A stretch of 64,000 bases of DNA from Bin87 sp965219925 (GCA_965219925.1 OZ244795.1:1488001-1552000); one strand, 5' to 3'. Numbered from the stretch's first letter, positions 8,430 to 16,596 are shown. Made by a program: numbers and translations. Notes: generated by a model from the sequence alone, not told the origin.

Positions 8430-9266
8430 TTACCGCCGTTGCCGCCGTCCACGAGTGATAAAGCGGCTTGACGTCTTCTTCTTGTTGCGGGTTTTATGGC
8501 CCAGGGTAGGTTTGCCGGTGGGGGATTTGGGTCCGGGCATACCGATTGGGGAGCGGCCTTCGCCGCCGCCGTGCGGATGGTCCACCGGATTTTTCGCCAC
8601 ACCGCGAACGTGAGGGCGGCGGCCCAGGTGGCGTTTGGCGCCGGCCTTCCCCAAGCTCTCGTTTTTGTGGTCGGGATTCGAAAGCTGCCCGATGCTGGCG
8701 CGGCAGTTGAGGAGGATGCGGCGCATTTCCCCGGACGGCAGGCGTATCAGTACGTATTCGCCTTCCCTGGACAAAACCTGGGCGCCGGTGCCCGCCCCGC
8801 GCACCAACTGACCGCCACGACCGGGAGTGAGTTCCAGGTTGTGGACTACCGTACCGGTCGGTATGTTGCGCAGCGGCAATGAGTTGCCGGGGCTAATCTC
8901 GGCGTCGGGTCCGGAACTGATTCGGTCGCCCACCGAGAGGTTCACCGGAGCCAGGATGTAGGATTTCTCTCCATCAACGTAGTGTAGAAGGGCGATGCGA
9001 GTGGTGCGATTCGGGTCGTATTCGATTGTCTTGACGACAGCTGGGACGCCGTCTTTACGGCGTTTGAAATCGACGCGGCGGTACATCCGGCGGGGACCGC
9101 CTCCGCGATGGTAAGCAGTTATGCGACCCTTGTTGTTCCGACCACCCCGTTTTTGAAGCGGTTCAAGCAGCGATTTCTCGGGTTGGTTGGTGGTTATCTC
9201 TTCGAACGAAGGGCGAACCGCATTCCGTGTGCCGGGGGTTACTGGCCGCAGATTTTTGAGAGGCAT
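8430..9266 (-). CDS. rplB: 50S ribosomal protein L2
   Basis: L2 is required for peptidyl transfer and subunit association. The 278-residue product shows the RGGRNNKGRITAYHRGGG segment, the central GTVVHNLELTPGRGGQLVRG motif, and the conserved C-terminal KNPVDHPHGGGEGRSPIGMP, in which the functionally important His of PHGGG is present. It lies between rplW and rpsS. Confidence 0.98.
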   Translation of the reverse strand: MPLKNLRPVTPGTRNAVRPSFEEITTNQPEKSLLEPLQKRGGRNNKGRITAYHRGGGPRRMYRRVDFKRRKDGVPAVVKTIEYDPNRTTRIALLHYVDGEKSYILAPVNLSVGDRISSGPDAEISPGNSLPLRNIPTGTVVHNLELTPGRGGQLVRGAGTGAQVLSREGEYVLIRLPSGEMRRILLNCRASIGQLSNPDHKNESLGKAGAKRHLGRRPHVRGVAKNPVDHPHGGGEGRSPIGMPGPKSPTGKPTLGHKTRNKKKTSSRFITRGRRQRR

Positions 9267-9329
9267 ATCGTTTTATTCTCGCTGTTATACGCGATGGAGG
9301 GTCGGAGGCAATTGCTGGAGAGGCAACTT

Positions 9330-9614
9330 TTACAGGCCCTCAATCAGATTGATCCGATCACCCTGCCGGAGGGTTACCACGGCTTTCTTTACGTCGGGCC
9401 GTTTTTTGATTCGAGGACCGTAACGCTTCTTTTTGCCCCGATTCATGGTGATGTTCACGCTGAGAACAGTAACATTGAAGTTCTGTTCGACAGCCTGTTT
9501 CACCAGCGTTTTGTTGGCTTTCGGGGCGATCTCGAAAGTGTATTGGCCCTCTTCCTGAAGCAGTGTGCTTTTTTCTGTGATGGTGGGCCGCAGAAGAACC
9601 GAGCTGATGTGCAT
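9330..9614 (-). CDS. rplW: 50S ribosomal protein L23
   Basis: L23 lies at the exit tunnel and docks trigger factor and SRP. The 94-residue product has LLRPTITEKSTLLQEEGQYT, ANKTLVKQAVEQNFNV and the internal extension GKKKRYGPRIKKRPDVKKAV. The frame is open upstream to 9668, but the ATG at 9614 gives the family start and lies two bases after the rplD stop codon. Confidence 0.96.
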   Translation of the reverse strand: MHISSVLLRPTITEKSTLLQEEGQYTFEIAPKANKTLVKQAVEQNFNVTVLSVNITMNRGKKKRYGPRIKKRPDVKKAVVTLRQGDRINLIEGL

Positions 9615-9616
9615 GA

Positions 9617-10279
9617 TTAATTCACTTCCGAAGCAGCGCGCCGAGAGCGGTGTCTGGGAGCCGTGCATTGCTCTTCAATACGCCGTATCGCATCCACAGT
9701 AATCAGGACAGTGCGCCGTTTGAGCACGTCGTTGGCGTTGACAAGGTCTGAAGGCAGTGTCCAGACCTGGCCCAAGTTCCCGCCGGCGCGGGCCACGTCC
9801 TGTTGGGCGATGCCGGTTACGATCAGCACCGACCCGGCAATGTCCAGTTGCGCCAGCAGTTGTTTCATCGACTTGGTGCGTCCGTCCAGGGTATCCAGCG
9901 AATCGATGCACATGAGACCGCCCTGACGGATTTTCTCGGACAAAACGCACTTGAGCGCGTTGCGGCGCATCGCTCTGGGCAGACTCTTCCGGTAGTCACG
10001 GGGTTTGGGGCCGAAGGCGATTCCGCCGTGTCGCCATTGAGGCGACCGGATGCTGCCCTGGCGCGCCCGCCCGGTGTGTTTCTGGATCCATGGTTTCCGC
10101 CCGCCCCCGGACACTTCGGCGCGAGTGCGTGTGGAGTGGGTGCCCTGCCGCTGGTTGGCCTGGTAAATAACCAGGGCTTGATGGACAAGCGTCTGGTTCA
10201 TTGGGACGTTGAATACGGCGTCATCAACGTTAATGGTGTCAATGGAGTCGCCGTTTTGATTTCTGACGGGAATTTCCAT
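9617..10279 (-). CDS. rplD: 50S ribosomal protein L4
   Basis: L4 is an exit tunnel protein and, in some bacteria, an S10 operon regulator. The 220-residue product has the family features: N-terminal MEIPVRNQNGDSI, the long loop with GGGRKPWIQKHTGRARQGS, the GPKPRDYRKSLPRAMRR segment and the C-terminal NANDVLKRRTVLITVDAI strand. The frame extends upstream, but the ATG at 10279 matches the family start and lies 32 bp after the rplC stop. Confidence 0.96.
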   Translation of the reverse strand: MEIPVRNQNGDSIDTINVDDAVFNVPMNQTLVHQALVIYQANQRQGTHSTRTRAEVSGGGRKPWIQKHTGRARQGSIRSPQWRHGGIAFGPKPRDYRKSLPRAMRRNALKCVLSEKIRQGGLMCIDSLDTLDGRTKSMKQLLAQLDIAGSVLIVTGIAQQDVARAGGNLGQVWTLPSDLVNANDVLKRRTVLITVDAIRRIEEQCTAPRHRSRRAASEVN

Positions 10280-10311
10280 AGGTGGGTTTGTCCCCTGAAA
10301 AACTTGAAAAA

Positions 10312-10938
10312 TCAGGCTCGGCTCTTGCCGGTTTTGCGAATAGTCACTGAACTGTTGGGAGCCCCGGGCACGCCGCCTTTGACCATCAGGAGATTCCGTT
10401 CCGTATCTACACGTACCACTTCCAAGCCCTTGCACGTTACCCTGCGGTTACCCATGTGTCCGGACATCTTCAGGCCCTTGAACACCTTGCCGGGGGTGGT
10501 TCCTCCCCCAATGGAGCCAGGCGCGCGCTGCCGGTCGGATTGGCCGTGGGTGCGTGGACCGCCGTGGAAGCCGTGCCGTTTCATCGTACCGGCAAAGCCC
10601 TTACCCTTTGACTTGCCTATGATGTCCACAATCTCACCGGGCTCAAACATATCCACGGTTACCAGTTGACCGACTTCATGCTCAGAGATGTCGCCGGCCG
10701 TTACTTCTTGAAGCCGGCGCCCGATCTGACTGCCCTTGAGGTGGCCGCTTTCGGGTTTGTTGGGCTTGCGAACCCTGCCGAAACCAAGCTGCACGGATTC
10801 GTATCCGTCTTTTTCGACGGTACGGATTTGCGTTACCGAGCACGGACCCGCCTCGATGATGGTTACTGGCACCACATGTCCGGCGTCATTGAACACCTGG
10901 GTCATTCCGATTTTTTTGCCTAGAAACGCGTTGAGCAT
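10312..10938 (-). CDS. rplC: 50S ribosomal protein L3
   Basis: L3 is a core assembly protein near the peptidyl transferase centre. The 208-residue product starts GKKIGMTQVFNDAGHVVPVT and contains the conserved GKSKGKGFAGTMKRHGF and GPRTHGQSDRQRAPGSIGGG, then KMSGHMGNRRVT. In many bacteria the residue after GHGQS-like motifs is a methylated Gln; here the local sequence is RTHGQSDRQRAPG. The gene follows rpsJ after 128 bp. Confidence 0.97.
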   Translation of the reverse strand: MLNAFLGKKIGMTQVFNDAGHVVPVTIIEAGPCSVTQIRTVEKDGYESVQLGFGRVRKPNKPESGHLKGSQIGRRLQEVTAGDISEHEVGQLVTVDMFEPGEIVDIIGKSKGKGFAGTMKRHGFHGGPRTHGQSDRQRAPGSIGGGTTPGKVFKGLKMSGHMGNRRVTCKGLEVVRVDTERNLLMVKGGVPGAPNSSVTIRKTGKSRA

Positions 10939-11066
10939 GTTGGTTCTCTTTTCGGGCTTCGATTTGTGAATGGTTTGGACAGATGAATCGGCGGCGGTGG
11001 CTCGTGAGCCTGCCGCCAGCCAGGATGTTTTTTATATTGACGGAGTCGGTGGAGGGTCAAGCCTGA
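10939..11066 (-). other. rpsJ-rplC intergenic spacer
   Basis: This 128-bp spacer is longer than others in the operon. Minus-strand sequence before rplC is pyrimidine- and AT-rich (around 11020-11040) but I see no clear promoter, hairpin or attenuator in it. It could hold a weak internal promoter or a leader of the S10 part; that is speculation. Confidence 0.3.
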
Positions 11067-11378
11067 TTAGAGCTTGATTGAGATATCCACTCCCGCCGGC
11101 ATGTTGAGCCTGGTCAAAGCGTCTATAGTTTTGCTGGTGGGTTCCATGATGTCCAACAGGCGCTTGTGCGTACGAATTTCGAAGTGTTCCCGGGAATCTT
11201 TATCAACGTGTGGCCCACGAATGACACAGAACCTTCTGATTTGAGTGGGCAGCGGGACGGGTCCGGCCACGCGAGCGCCAGTCAATTCGGCCGTTTCCAC
11301 TATTTGCACACTGGATTGATCAAGGACTTTGTGGTCAAAGGCCTTGAGTATGATTCGCATTTGTTGCCGGGAAACCAT
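11067..11378 (-). CDS. rpsJ: 30S ribosomal protein S10
   Basis: S10 is a small-subunit head protein and antitermination factor NusE. The product has MRIILKAFDHKVLDQS, GARVAGPVPLPTQIRRFCVI, RGPHVDKDSREHFEIRTHKR and the C-terminal LNMPAGVDISIKL. The ATG at 11378 gives 103 residues, which matches the family length and N-terminus; a TTG at 11393 lies only two bases from the AGGAG and is unlikely. The gene directly follows fusA with 56 bp between; tuf, which is often present here, is absent. Confidence 0.96.
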   Translation of the reverse strand: MVSRQQMRIILKAFDHKVLDQSSVQIVETAELTGARVAGPVPLPTQIRRFCVIRGPHVDKDSREHFEIRTHKRLLDIMEPTSKTIDALTRLNMPAGVDISIKL

Positions 11379-11434
11379 AAGTGATTGTTGCAACGCTCCT
11401 GAATTATGATTGGCTACCGCAGTGCGGATCGCCC

Positions 11435-13516
11435 CTAAGCGATATTTACGATGCTTCGCGCCAGGTGGTCCGGTACTGGTTCGTAGTGTCGGAACTCCAT
11501 CGTGTACGAAGCACGGCCTTTGGTGATAGATCTGAGAGCCGTTGTGTAAGCAAACGTTTCCCCAAGGGGAATCATTGCCCGCACGGTTTGGAGATCGTCT
11601 TGGCCTTCAATGCTTCGAATCTGGGCGCGTCTTCCGCCCAGGTCGCCAAGCACGTCACTCAAGAACTCGCCCGGTGTTACTACTTCCATCTCGAAGAACG
11701 GTTCCTGCAACACCGGAGCGCCCTTGCGGGCTCCTTCCCTAATGGCCAGCATAGCCGCCGAGCGGAAGGCCATTTCAGACGAGTCTACCGTATGGTAGCT
11801 GCCATCTACCAGGGTGACCTTCAAATCGACCAAAGGATACCCTGCCATGGGCCCATTGTCCAGTGCCTGTTTCACGCCATTCTCGACGGCAGGGATAAAT
11901 TGGCGAGGGATATCTCCGCCGGAGATGCCGTTAACGAACAGGTTGCCGTCGCCACGTTTCTGGGGTTCGATCACCAACCAGACGTGGCCGTACTGACCAT
12001 GTCCGCCCGTCTGACGGACGAAACGGCCTTCAATGCGCACCGGTTTGGTTAGGGTTTCGCGGTAGGCAACGCGGGGTTGTCCCACGCGAGCTTCAACGTC
12101 GAATTCGCGGCGCATACGGTCAACCAGAACTTCCAAGTGGAGTTCGCCCATACCGGAGATCACGGTCTGGCCGGTTTCGTCGTTGAACCGGACTACAAAG
12201 GTGGGATCCTCTTCCGACAGTTTGCGCATGGCTTCGCCGAGTTTGTCCTGGTCGACACGAGTGGCCGGTTCGATAGCGACGGAAACGACGGGCTCCGGGA
12301 AGTGTGGCGGTTCCAGGATCACCGGTCGGTGGTCGGTGCAAATGGTGTCGCCGGTGAAAGTATCTTTCAAACCGACGGCGGCGCAGATGTTGCCGGAAGT
12401 GATCATCTGCAACTCTTCGCGGTGGTTGGCGTGCATGCGTAGCAGGCGACCCATGCGTTCGCGGTTGCCGCGGGTGACATTGAGAACAACTGCTCCGGAC
12501 TCAACCTTTCCCGAATAAATGCGCAGGAACACCAGCCGGCCGACATAAGGGTCTACCACCACTTTGAAGGCCAGAGCAGAAAGCGGCTCGCTATCTACCG
12601 GCTCTCGGATTTCAGTAGATTCCGTGCCTGGAACCGTGCCCTCGACTGCTGGCACGTCCAGCGGCGAGGGGAGGTAACTGATGATTGCATCCAGCAACGG
12701 GTGGATACCCTTGCCGCGCATGGCGCTGCCGCACAAAACGGGAACCAGTTGGCGGCTGATGGTGGCGTTCCGCAGGGCGGCGCGGAGATCATCACCGCAA
12801 ATTTCTTCGCCCTCCAGGTACTTTATCAACAGGGCTTCGTCAGTTTCGACGATTTTCTCAATCATCTCCTGGCGATAATCCTGATAGGACTTCTCGTATT
12901 CGGCCGGTATCGGCACGATTTCCGGTGGTTCCGCTATGTCATCTCGGCCATCTGAATACATGATGGCCTGGCCTTCAATCAGATCCACCACGCCGCGGAA
13001 CTGGTCTTCGGATCCGATAGGCACCTGCACCGGAACGGGGTTTCCCTTCAGGCGTCGTCGCACTGATTCAATGGTGCGTTCGTAGGAAGCGCCGACCCGG
13101 TCCATCTTGTTGACGAAACAAATTCGAGGCACGTTGTAGGTGTCGGCCTGTCGCCATACCGTTTCCGACTGGGGTTGGACACCGGCTACAGCGTCCAGCA
13201 CAACGATACCGCCGTCCAGCACTCGCAGGCTGCGTTCAACTTCTGCGGTGAAGTCTACGTGGCCGGGCGTGTCGATGATGTTGACCTGATGGTCACGCCA
13301 ATACGCGGTGGTAGCGGCGGCAGTGATTGTGATGCCTCTTTCCTTTTCCTGAGGCATCCAGTCCATTGCGGTCGTGCCCTGATCCACACCGCCCACCTTG
13401 CGGATGCGGCCCGTAAGGTAAAGTACGCGCTCCGTTACGGTGGTCTTACCAGCGTCGATGTGGGCGATAAACCCTATGTTGCGAAGATTCTTCGCTGGGG
13501 TTTGAACAGTAGTCAT
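11435..13516 (-). CDS. fusA: Elongation factor G
   Basis: EF-G is the GTPase that drives ribosomal translocation. The 693-residue product has all G-domain motifs: AHIDAGKTT (P-loop, residues 18-26), the switch region with RGITITAAAT, DTPGHVDF, and NKMDR. Domain IV carries the GQYGHVWLVIEP region and the typical FVNGISGGDIPRQFIPAVE segment. Length is normal for bacterial EF-G. It lies between rpsG and rpsJ, in the str operon order. Confidence 0.98.
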   Translation of the reverse strand: MTTVQTPAKNLRNIGFIAHIDAGKTTVTERVLYLTGRIRKVGGVDQGTTAMDWMPQEKERGITITAAATTAYWRDHQVNIIDTPGHVDFTAEVERSLRVLDGGIVVLDAVAGVQPQSETVWRQADTYNVPRICFVNKMDRVGASYERTIESVRRRLKGNPVPVQVPIGSEDQFRGVVDLIEGQAIMYSDGRDDIAEPPEIVPIPAEYEKSYQDYRQEMIEKIVETDEALLIKYLEGEEICGDDLRAALRNATISRQLVPVLCGSAMRGKGIHPLLDAIISYLPSPLDVPAVEGTVPGTESTEIREPVDSEPLSALAFKVVVDPYVGRLVFLRIYSGKVESGAVVLNVTRGNRERMGRLLRMHANHREELQMITSGNICAAVGLKDTFTGDTICTDHRPVILEPPHFPEPVVSVAIEPATRVDQDKLGEAMRKLSEEDPTFVVRFNDETGQTVISGMGELHLEVLVDRMRREFDVEARVGQPRVAYRETLTKPVRIEGRFVRQTGGHGQYGHVWLVIEPQKRGDGNLFVNGISGGDIPRQFIPAVENGVKQALDNGPMAGYPLVDLKVTLVDGSYHTVDSSEMAFRSAAMLAIREGARKGAPVLQEPFFEMEVVTPGEFLSDVLGDLGGRRAQIRSIEGQDDLQTVRAMIPLGETFAYTTALRSITKGRASYTMEFRHYEPVPDHLARSIVNIA

Positions 13517-13614
13517 CCAGATTCCTAATATTGCCGATTGAATATGAGCGGGTGATCGTGATGATTATTTGAGACGCTGAATGTATTGGGCGAGATAATG
13601 CCGCCGGATTGAAT

Positions 13615-14085
13615 CTATCTGCGGTAATGGACAAACGCTCGGTTGGCCTCGGCCATCCGGTGCAGTTCTTCCCGGCGACGGACAGCCGAACCCTCGCCGC
13701 GGGCGGCATCCAGAAACTCATTGGCAAGCCCACGCGCCATGCGAATTCCGTTGCGGGCGCGGGCGCCGCGAATTATCCAGCGCATTGCCAGCGCTTCGCT
13801 GCGGGTGGTGCGCAGTTCCACCGGAACCTGATAAGTGGCTCCGCCAACGCGCCGGGGACGCACTTCCACCAGGGGAGTTGCGTTCCGTAGCGCGGTGGAG
13901 AACACGGTCATTGGGTCCTGGCTGGAATCCACCCGAACCAATTCCAGAGCGTCGTACACCAAGCGCTGGGCCGTGGACTTCTTTCCCTTCAACATCACCC
14001 GGTTGATGAACTTGGCCAACTCGAGGTTGTTATACCTCGGGTCCGGTTTGATGATGCGCGGTTCTGCACGTCGCCTTCGTGACAT
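13615..14085 (-). CDS. rpsG: 30S ribosomal protein S7
   Basis: S7 nucleates assembly of the 30S head. The 156-residue protein shows RRRRAEPRIIKPDPRYNNLE, LAKFINRVMLKGKKSTAQRL, the PLVEVRPRRVGGATYQVP beta-ribbon and the C-terminal GSAVRRREELHRMAEANRAF. Length and position between rpsL and fusA are standard. Confidence 0.97.
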   Translation of the reverse strand: MSRRRRAEPRIIKPDPRYNNLELAKFINRVMLKGKKSTAQRLVYDALELVRVDSSQDPMTVFSTALRNATPLVEVRPRRVGGATYQVPVELRTTRSEALAMRWIIRGARARNGIRMARGLANEFLDAARGEGSAVRRREELHRMAEANRAFVHYRR

Positions 14086-14116
14086 ATCAGTATCTGCCTT
14101 ATAGTTTAGAGTAAGC

Positions 14117-14136
14117 CACCCCCCGGTCGGGGGGTG
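14117..14136. other. Perfect GC hairpin between rpsL and rpsG
   Basis: CACCCCCC at 14117-14124 and GGGGGGTG at 14129-14136 form an eight-pair stem with a four-base loop. It lies in the 83-bp space between the rpsL stop and the rpsG start. No T run follows on the minus strand, so it is more likely a processing, attenuation or mRNA-stability site than a full terminator. Confidence 0.5.
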
Positions 14137-14168
14137 ATGTTCAACAAGCTTTCGACTGGCGGGTAGAC

Positions 14169-14579
14169 TCAGCCCCGGCGAGTGCCGTACTTGCTACGAC
14201 CCTGGCGGCGGCCGTCTACGCCTTCGGTATCAAGGTTGCTGCGCACTACGTGATAGCGCACACCCGGCAGGTCTTTGACACGACCGCCGCGAATAAGGAC
14301 CACCGAGTGTTCTTGCAGATTGTGACCTTCGCCACCGATGTAGGCGGTTACTTCCACGCCATTGGTGAGCCTGACCCGGCAAATCTTACGCAGCGCCGAG
14401 TTCGGCTTTTTGGGAGTCATGGTCCGAACCTGGATGCAAACACCTCGGCGTTGCGGGCACCCCGGCCCCCAGCGCGTGCGGTTGCGCAAGGAGTTCTGGA
14501 CCCAATGCAGGGCGGGAGCTTTGGTCCCTTTACGCACCGGTTTGCGACCTTTTCTAACCAATTGATTTACGGTTGGCAT
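14169..14579 (-). CDS. rpsL: 30S ribosomal protein S12
   Basis: S12 is the decoding-centre protein in which streptomycin resistance mutations arise. The 136-residue product starts MPTVNQLVRKGRKPVRKGTK and has the RTMTPKKPNSALRKICRV loop, with its Lys-Pro-Asn-Ser-Ala core intact, and the EGHNLQEHSVVLIRGGRVKD and LPGVRYHVVR motifs. The ATG at 14579 gives the family start; the open frame upstream of it is leader sequence. It is the first gene of the operon, about 50 bp downstream of the promoter. Confidence 0.97.
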   Translation of the reverse strand: MPTVNQLVRKGRKPVRKGTKAPALHWVQNSLRNRTRWGPGCPQRRGVCIQVRTMTPKKPNSALRKICRVRLTNGVEVTAYIGGEGHNLQEHSVVLIRGGRVKDLPGVRYHVVRSNLDTEGVDGRRQGRSKYGTRRG

Positions 14580-14631
14580 AATTCGCCTCTCGCTGCCGAA
14601 ACAGGAATAAAAATCGGTACAGCGACAGGCA

Positions 14632-14661
14632 ATTGTACCCACGGCGGTGAAAGAATGTCAA
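14632..14661 (-). promoter_or_regulatory. Sigma-70-type promoter of the str-S10-spc operon
   Basis: On the minus strand TTGACA (14661-14656) and TACAAT (14637-14632) are separated by 18 bases. The -35 box is a perfect match and the -10 box matches five of six. The predicted start lies near 14625, some 45 bases before the rpsL ATG. No better promoter is seen upstream of rpsL, so this is likely the main promoter of the translation operon. Confidence 0.75.
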
Positions 14662-14680
14662 CCAACTTTCGGTCTATCTG

Positions 14681-14815
14681 CAGGGTCTTTCGGTTGTCAT
14701 TGCGAGGAGCGTAGCGACGTGGCAATCTCGCCGAGTACCCGGACTGGTGGGCACAGACACCTTCATTGTAACGAGATTGCCACGCTGCGCTCGCAATGAC
14801 AACCGAAAGACCCTG
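14681..14815. mobile_element. MITE, family A (135 bp)
   Basis: The ends are a perfect 26-bp inverted repeat that begins CAGGGTCTTTCGGTTGTCAT. Exact 10-bp direct repeats GGTCTATCTG flank it at 14671-14680 and 14816-14825, the mark of a transposition target duplication. The interior holds the palindromic GTCATTGCGAGGAGCG / CTCGCAATGAC core plus a 'type I' centre that occurs in reverse orientation in the inner element at 53864-54007. There is no coding capacity, so movement must use a transposase from elsewhere. Confidence 0.9.
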
Positions 14816-14832
14816 GGTCTATCTGTCCTCAC

Positions 14833-14954
14833 CAGGGCCTTTTCAAAGTTGTGTAAATTAACCACCCGCTCGTCCTGAGCCTGTCGAAGGACGGTTGACG
14901 ATGGTTCGACAAGATCACCATGAGCGTAGGTCGGAGGACTTTGAAAAGGTCCTG
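14833..14954. mobile_element. MITE, family D (122 bp)
   Basis: The left end reads CAGGGCCTTTTCAAAG and the right end is its near-inverse (CTTTGAAAAGGTCCTG). The interior is an imperfect palindrome built on CTCGTCCTGAGCCTGTCGAA. It is almost identical to copies at 20174-20294 and 30996-31117 and related to 44098-44219. I find no target duplication here; the neighbouring family A insertion starts at its right edge and shares its last base. Confidence 0.8.
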
Positions 14955-14963
14955 TTCACGTCG

Positions 14964-15113
14964 CAGGGTCTTTCGGTTTTACAAGAAATCCCCTCTCCCT
15001 TGATGGGAGAGGGTTAGGGTGAAGGTGTGAGATAGGGAACTATCCTGCGGCAGACTATTACCCCTCACCCCAGCCCTCTCCCACAAGGGGAGAGGGAGAA
15101 TCGAAAGGCCCTG
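14964..15113. mobile_element. MITE, family A ends with a CCCTCTCCC core (150 bp)
   Basis: The left end is CAGGGTCTTTCGG and the right end CGAAAGGCCCTG, as in family A, but the interior is different: an inverted repeat of CCCCTCTCCC and GGGGAGAGGG units around a unique centre. Exact 10-bp target duplications GTTCACGTCG are at 14954-14963 and 15114-15123. Its duplication includes the last base of the family D element on its left, which fits insertion after that element was in place. Confidence 0.88.
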
Positions 15114-15132
15114 GTTCACGTCGCGGTCGTTC

Positions 15133-15162
15133 TTGACATTGCATACCGTCTGGCAATAGACT
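15133..15162 (+). promoter_or_regulatory. Promoter of rplU-rpmA-rpmE
   Basis: TTGACA at 15133-15138 and TAGACT at 15157-15162 are separated by 18 bases; the -35 box is perfect and the -10 box matches four of six. It lies 10 bp after the right target duplication of the MITE at 14964-15113, and about 25 bp upstream of the rplU start. Confidence 0.6.
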
Positions 15163-15189
15163 TGTAGGCCGTTTGGGAGATTGGATTTA

Positions 15190-15510
15190 ATGGATTACGC
15201 TATCGTCAAAACCGGCGGCAAGCAGTACCGGGTTTCACCCGGTGATGTCGTTGATGTGGAACTGCTGTCCGCGGAAGAAGGATCTACGACCGAAATCAAC
15301 GACGTCCTGGCCGTGTCCCGCGACGGAGAGGTTGAGTTCGGCAAGCCGTTCGTAGATGGTGCGCGGGTTGTAGCGCAGGTGCAAACCCACTACAAAGATC
15401 GCAAAATCATTGTCTATAAGTACAAGGCTAAGACACGGTATCGGCGGAAGCGCGGGCACCGGCAGAACTACACCCGAATTTTGATTCAGGGTATCGAGAT
15501 CGGAGGTTAA
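15190..15510 (+). CDS. rplU: 50S ribosomal protein L21
   Basis: L21 binds 23S rRNA in the large subunit. The 106-residue product begins MDYAIVKTGGKQYRVSPGD and contains VGQ-like strand residues followed by the typical C-terminal KIIVYKYKAKTRYRRKRGHR and QNYTRILIQGI. A TTG three codons upstream is possible, but ATG 15190 fits the family and has a GGGAG ten bases before it. It leads an operon with rpmA five bases later. Confidence 0.96.
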   Translation: MDYAIVKTGGKQYRVSPGDVVDVELLSAEEGSTTEINDVLAVSRDGEVEFGKPFVDGARVVAQVQTHYKDRKIIVYKYKAKTRYRRKRGHRQNYTRILIQGIEIGG

Positions 15511-15515
15511 CCATA

Positions 15516-15794
15516 ATGGCCCATAAGAAAGCCGGTGGAAGCACCAATAACGGTCGCGACAGCAATGCAAAGCGACTTGGAGTAAAGAGGTTTGGTGGAG
15601 AGCGTGTTACGTGCGGTTCGATCATAATGCGACAGCGCGGAACCAAGATTCGCCCCGGCACCAATGTTGGCCTGGGCCGCGACTTTACCTTGTTCGCCAA
15701 AATTGATGGCCAGGTAACCTTTGAATGGGCAGCCAGGGGACGTCGGCGGGTGAGCGTTTACCCGTTTGCCGCCGCCGAGTCTGTGGCCGCATAG
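15516..15794 (+). CDS. rpmA: 50S ribosomal protein L27
   Basis: L27 reaches the peptidyl transferase centre with its N-terminus. The 92-residue product starts directly with MAHKKAGGSTNNGRDSNAKR, so there is no cleavable prepeptide of the Firmicutes type. It continues with LGVKRFGGERV, the RQRGTKIRPGTNVGLGRD segment and FAKIDGQVTF. It sits between rplU and rpmE. Confidence 0.97.
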   Translation: MAHKKAGGSTNNGRDSNAKRLGVKRFGGERVTCGSIIMRQRGTKIRPGTNVGLGRDFTLFAKIDGQVTFEWAARGRRRVSVYPFAAAESVAA

Positions 15795-15806
15795 GACGTT
15801 GATACG

Positions 15807-16010
15807 ATGAAAGCCGAAATCCACCCCCAGTACTTCAACGCTACGGTAACGTGTTCGTGCGGCAACGTGTTTCAAACCGGTTCCACCAAACCGGCGTTGC
15901 GCGTCGAAGTGTGCGGTCGTTGCCATCCCTTTTATACCGGTGAACAACGGATCGTGGACACTCAAGGGCGCATTGAGCGAATGCGGCGCAGGTTCAATCT
16001 GGACGAATAG
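15807..16010 (+). CDS. rpmE: 50S ribosomal protein L31, zinc-binding form
   Basis: L31 bridges the two subunits. The 67-residue product has MKAEIHPQYFNATVTCSCGN, and the four cysteines in CSCG and CGRCHPF mark the zinc-binding C+ form. The C-terminus HPFYTGEQRIVDTQGRIER is typical. It is the last gene of the rplU operon and is followed by a strong terminator. Confidence 0.97.
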   Translation: MKAEIHPQYFNATVTCSCGNVFQTGSTKPALRVEVCGRCHPFYTGEQRIVDTQGRIERMRRRFNLDE

Positions 16011-16036
16011 ACCGGTTGGCGACAGCGGTTGTGCGC

Positions 16037-16066
16037 AACGGGAGCCACCTACGGGCTCCCGTTTTT
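16037..16066 (+). terminator. Rho-independent terminator after rpmE
   Basis: AACGGGAGCC (16037-16046) pairs with GGCTCCCGTT (16054-16063) around a seven-base loop, and the T run continues to 16066. It starts 27 bp after the rpmE stop codon and ends the rplU-rpmA-rpmE transcript. Confidence 0.9.
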
Positions 16067-16137
16067 GTTATACCGGGAGTACCCTGACGTGGTCACCGCG
16101 CCACACCTCAGACGTTACTCTATTTTGGAGGATGCTC

Positions 16138-16545
16138 ATGCCACGCTACGTACCAAAGACCGTGCGGGAATACGGACGCGTCTATCTGGCTGAGCAACTG
16201 GCCCAACACGGTTGGCAGTGTTTTGTCGCTCGCCGCAGTCCCAATGAAGACGAAGTGATCGCCGCCGTCCCCGCTGACGGCCGGGAGGTGCGTCTCAAAT
16301 TCCATTCGCAGGAACACTCTCAGGCGATCCGATTCTACAACCTGTCCACCCTGGACTGGGATTGGGAGTGCCTGGTCATCGCCACGTTCGTGCTGGGTGA
16401 TGCGCCAACGACTTACCTGTTGTTGCGCGATGATGTCGCGGCGGACGGAAGACTGGAAGAGGAGTTTGAAGGGGCGCTTTGGCTGCAACCGGGCGAATTC
16501 TCGGCGGATGGCTTCAAAGAAGCGTGGCACAAGCTGGCAGCGTGA
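16138..16545 (+). CDS. Hypothetical protein, 135 aa
   Basis: I do not recognise a family. The ATG at 16138 has GGAGG six bases upstream; an ATG two codons earlier abuts that site and is unlikely. The product is a soluble, mixed alpha/beta protein with many aromatic residues and conserved-looking stretches KTVREYGRVYLAEQLAQHGW and LDWDWECLVIATFVLGD. It has no signal peptide, TM segment or cysteine pair. It lies alone between the rpmE terminator and the DUF1385 gene on the same strand. Confidence 0.7.
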   Translation: MPRYVPKTVREYGRVYLAEQLAQHGWQCFVARRSPNEDEVIAAVPADGREVRLKFHSQEHSQAIRFYNLSTLDWDWECLVIATFVLGDAPTTYLLLRDDVAADGRLEEEFEGALWLQPGEFSADGFKEAWHKLAA

Positions 16546-16596
16546 TCAAGTGATGATTCCGCCACGCTCAGCTGATGGCCCGAACTGCTAGCTCGC

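Noticed and set aside
14681..15113. A CRISPR array or tRNA-like cluster
   Set aside because: Repeats are not evenly spaced, differ in length, have inverted ends and target duplications, and match dispersed copies elsewhere. They are MITEs.
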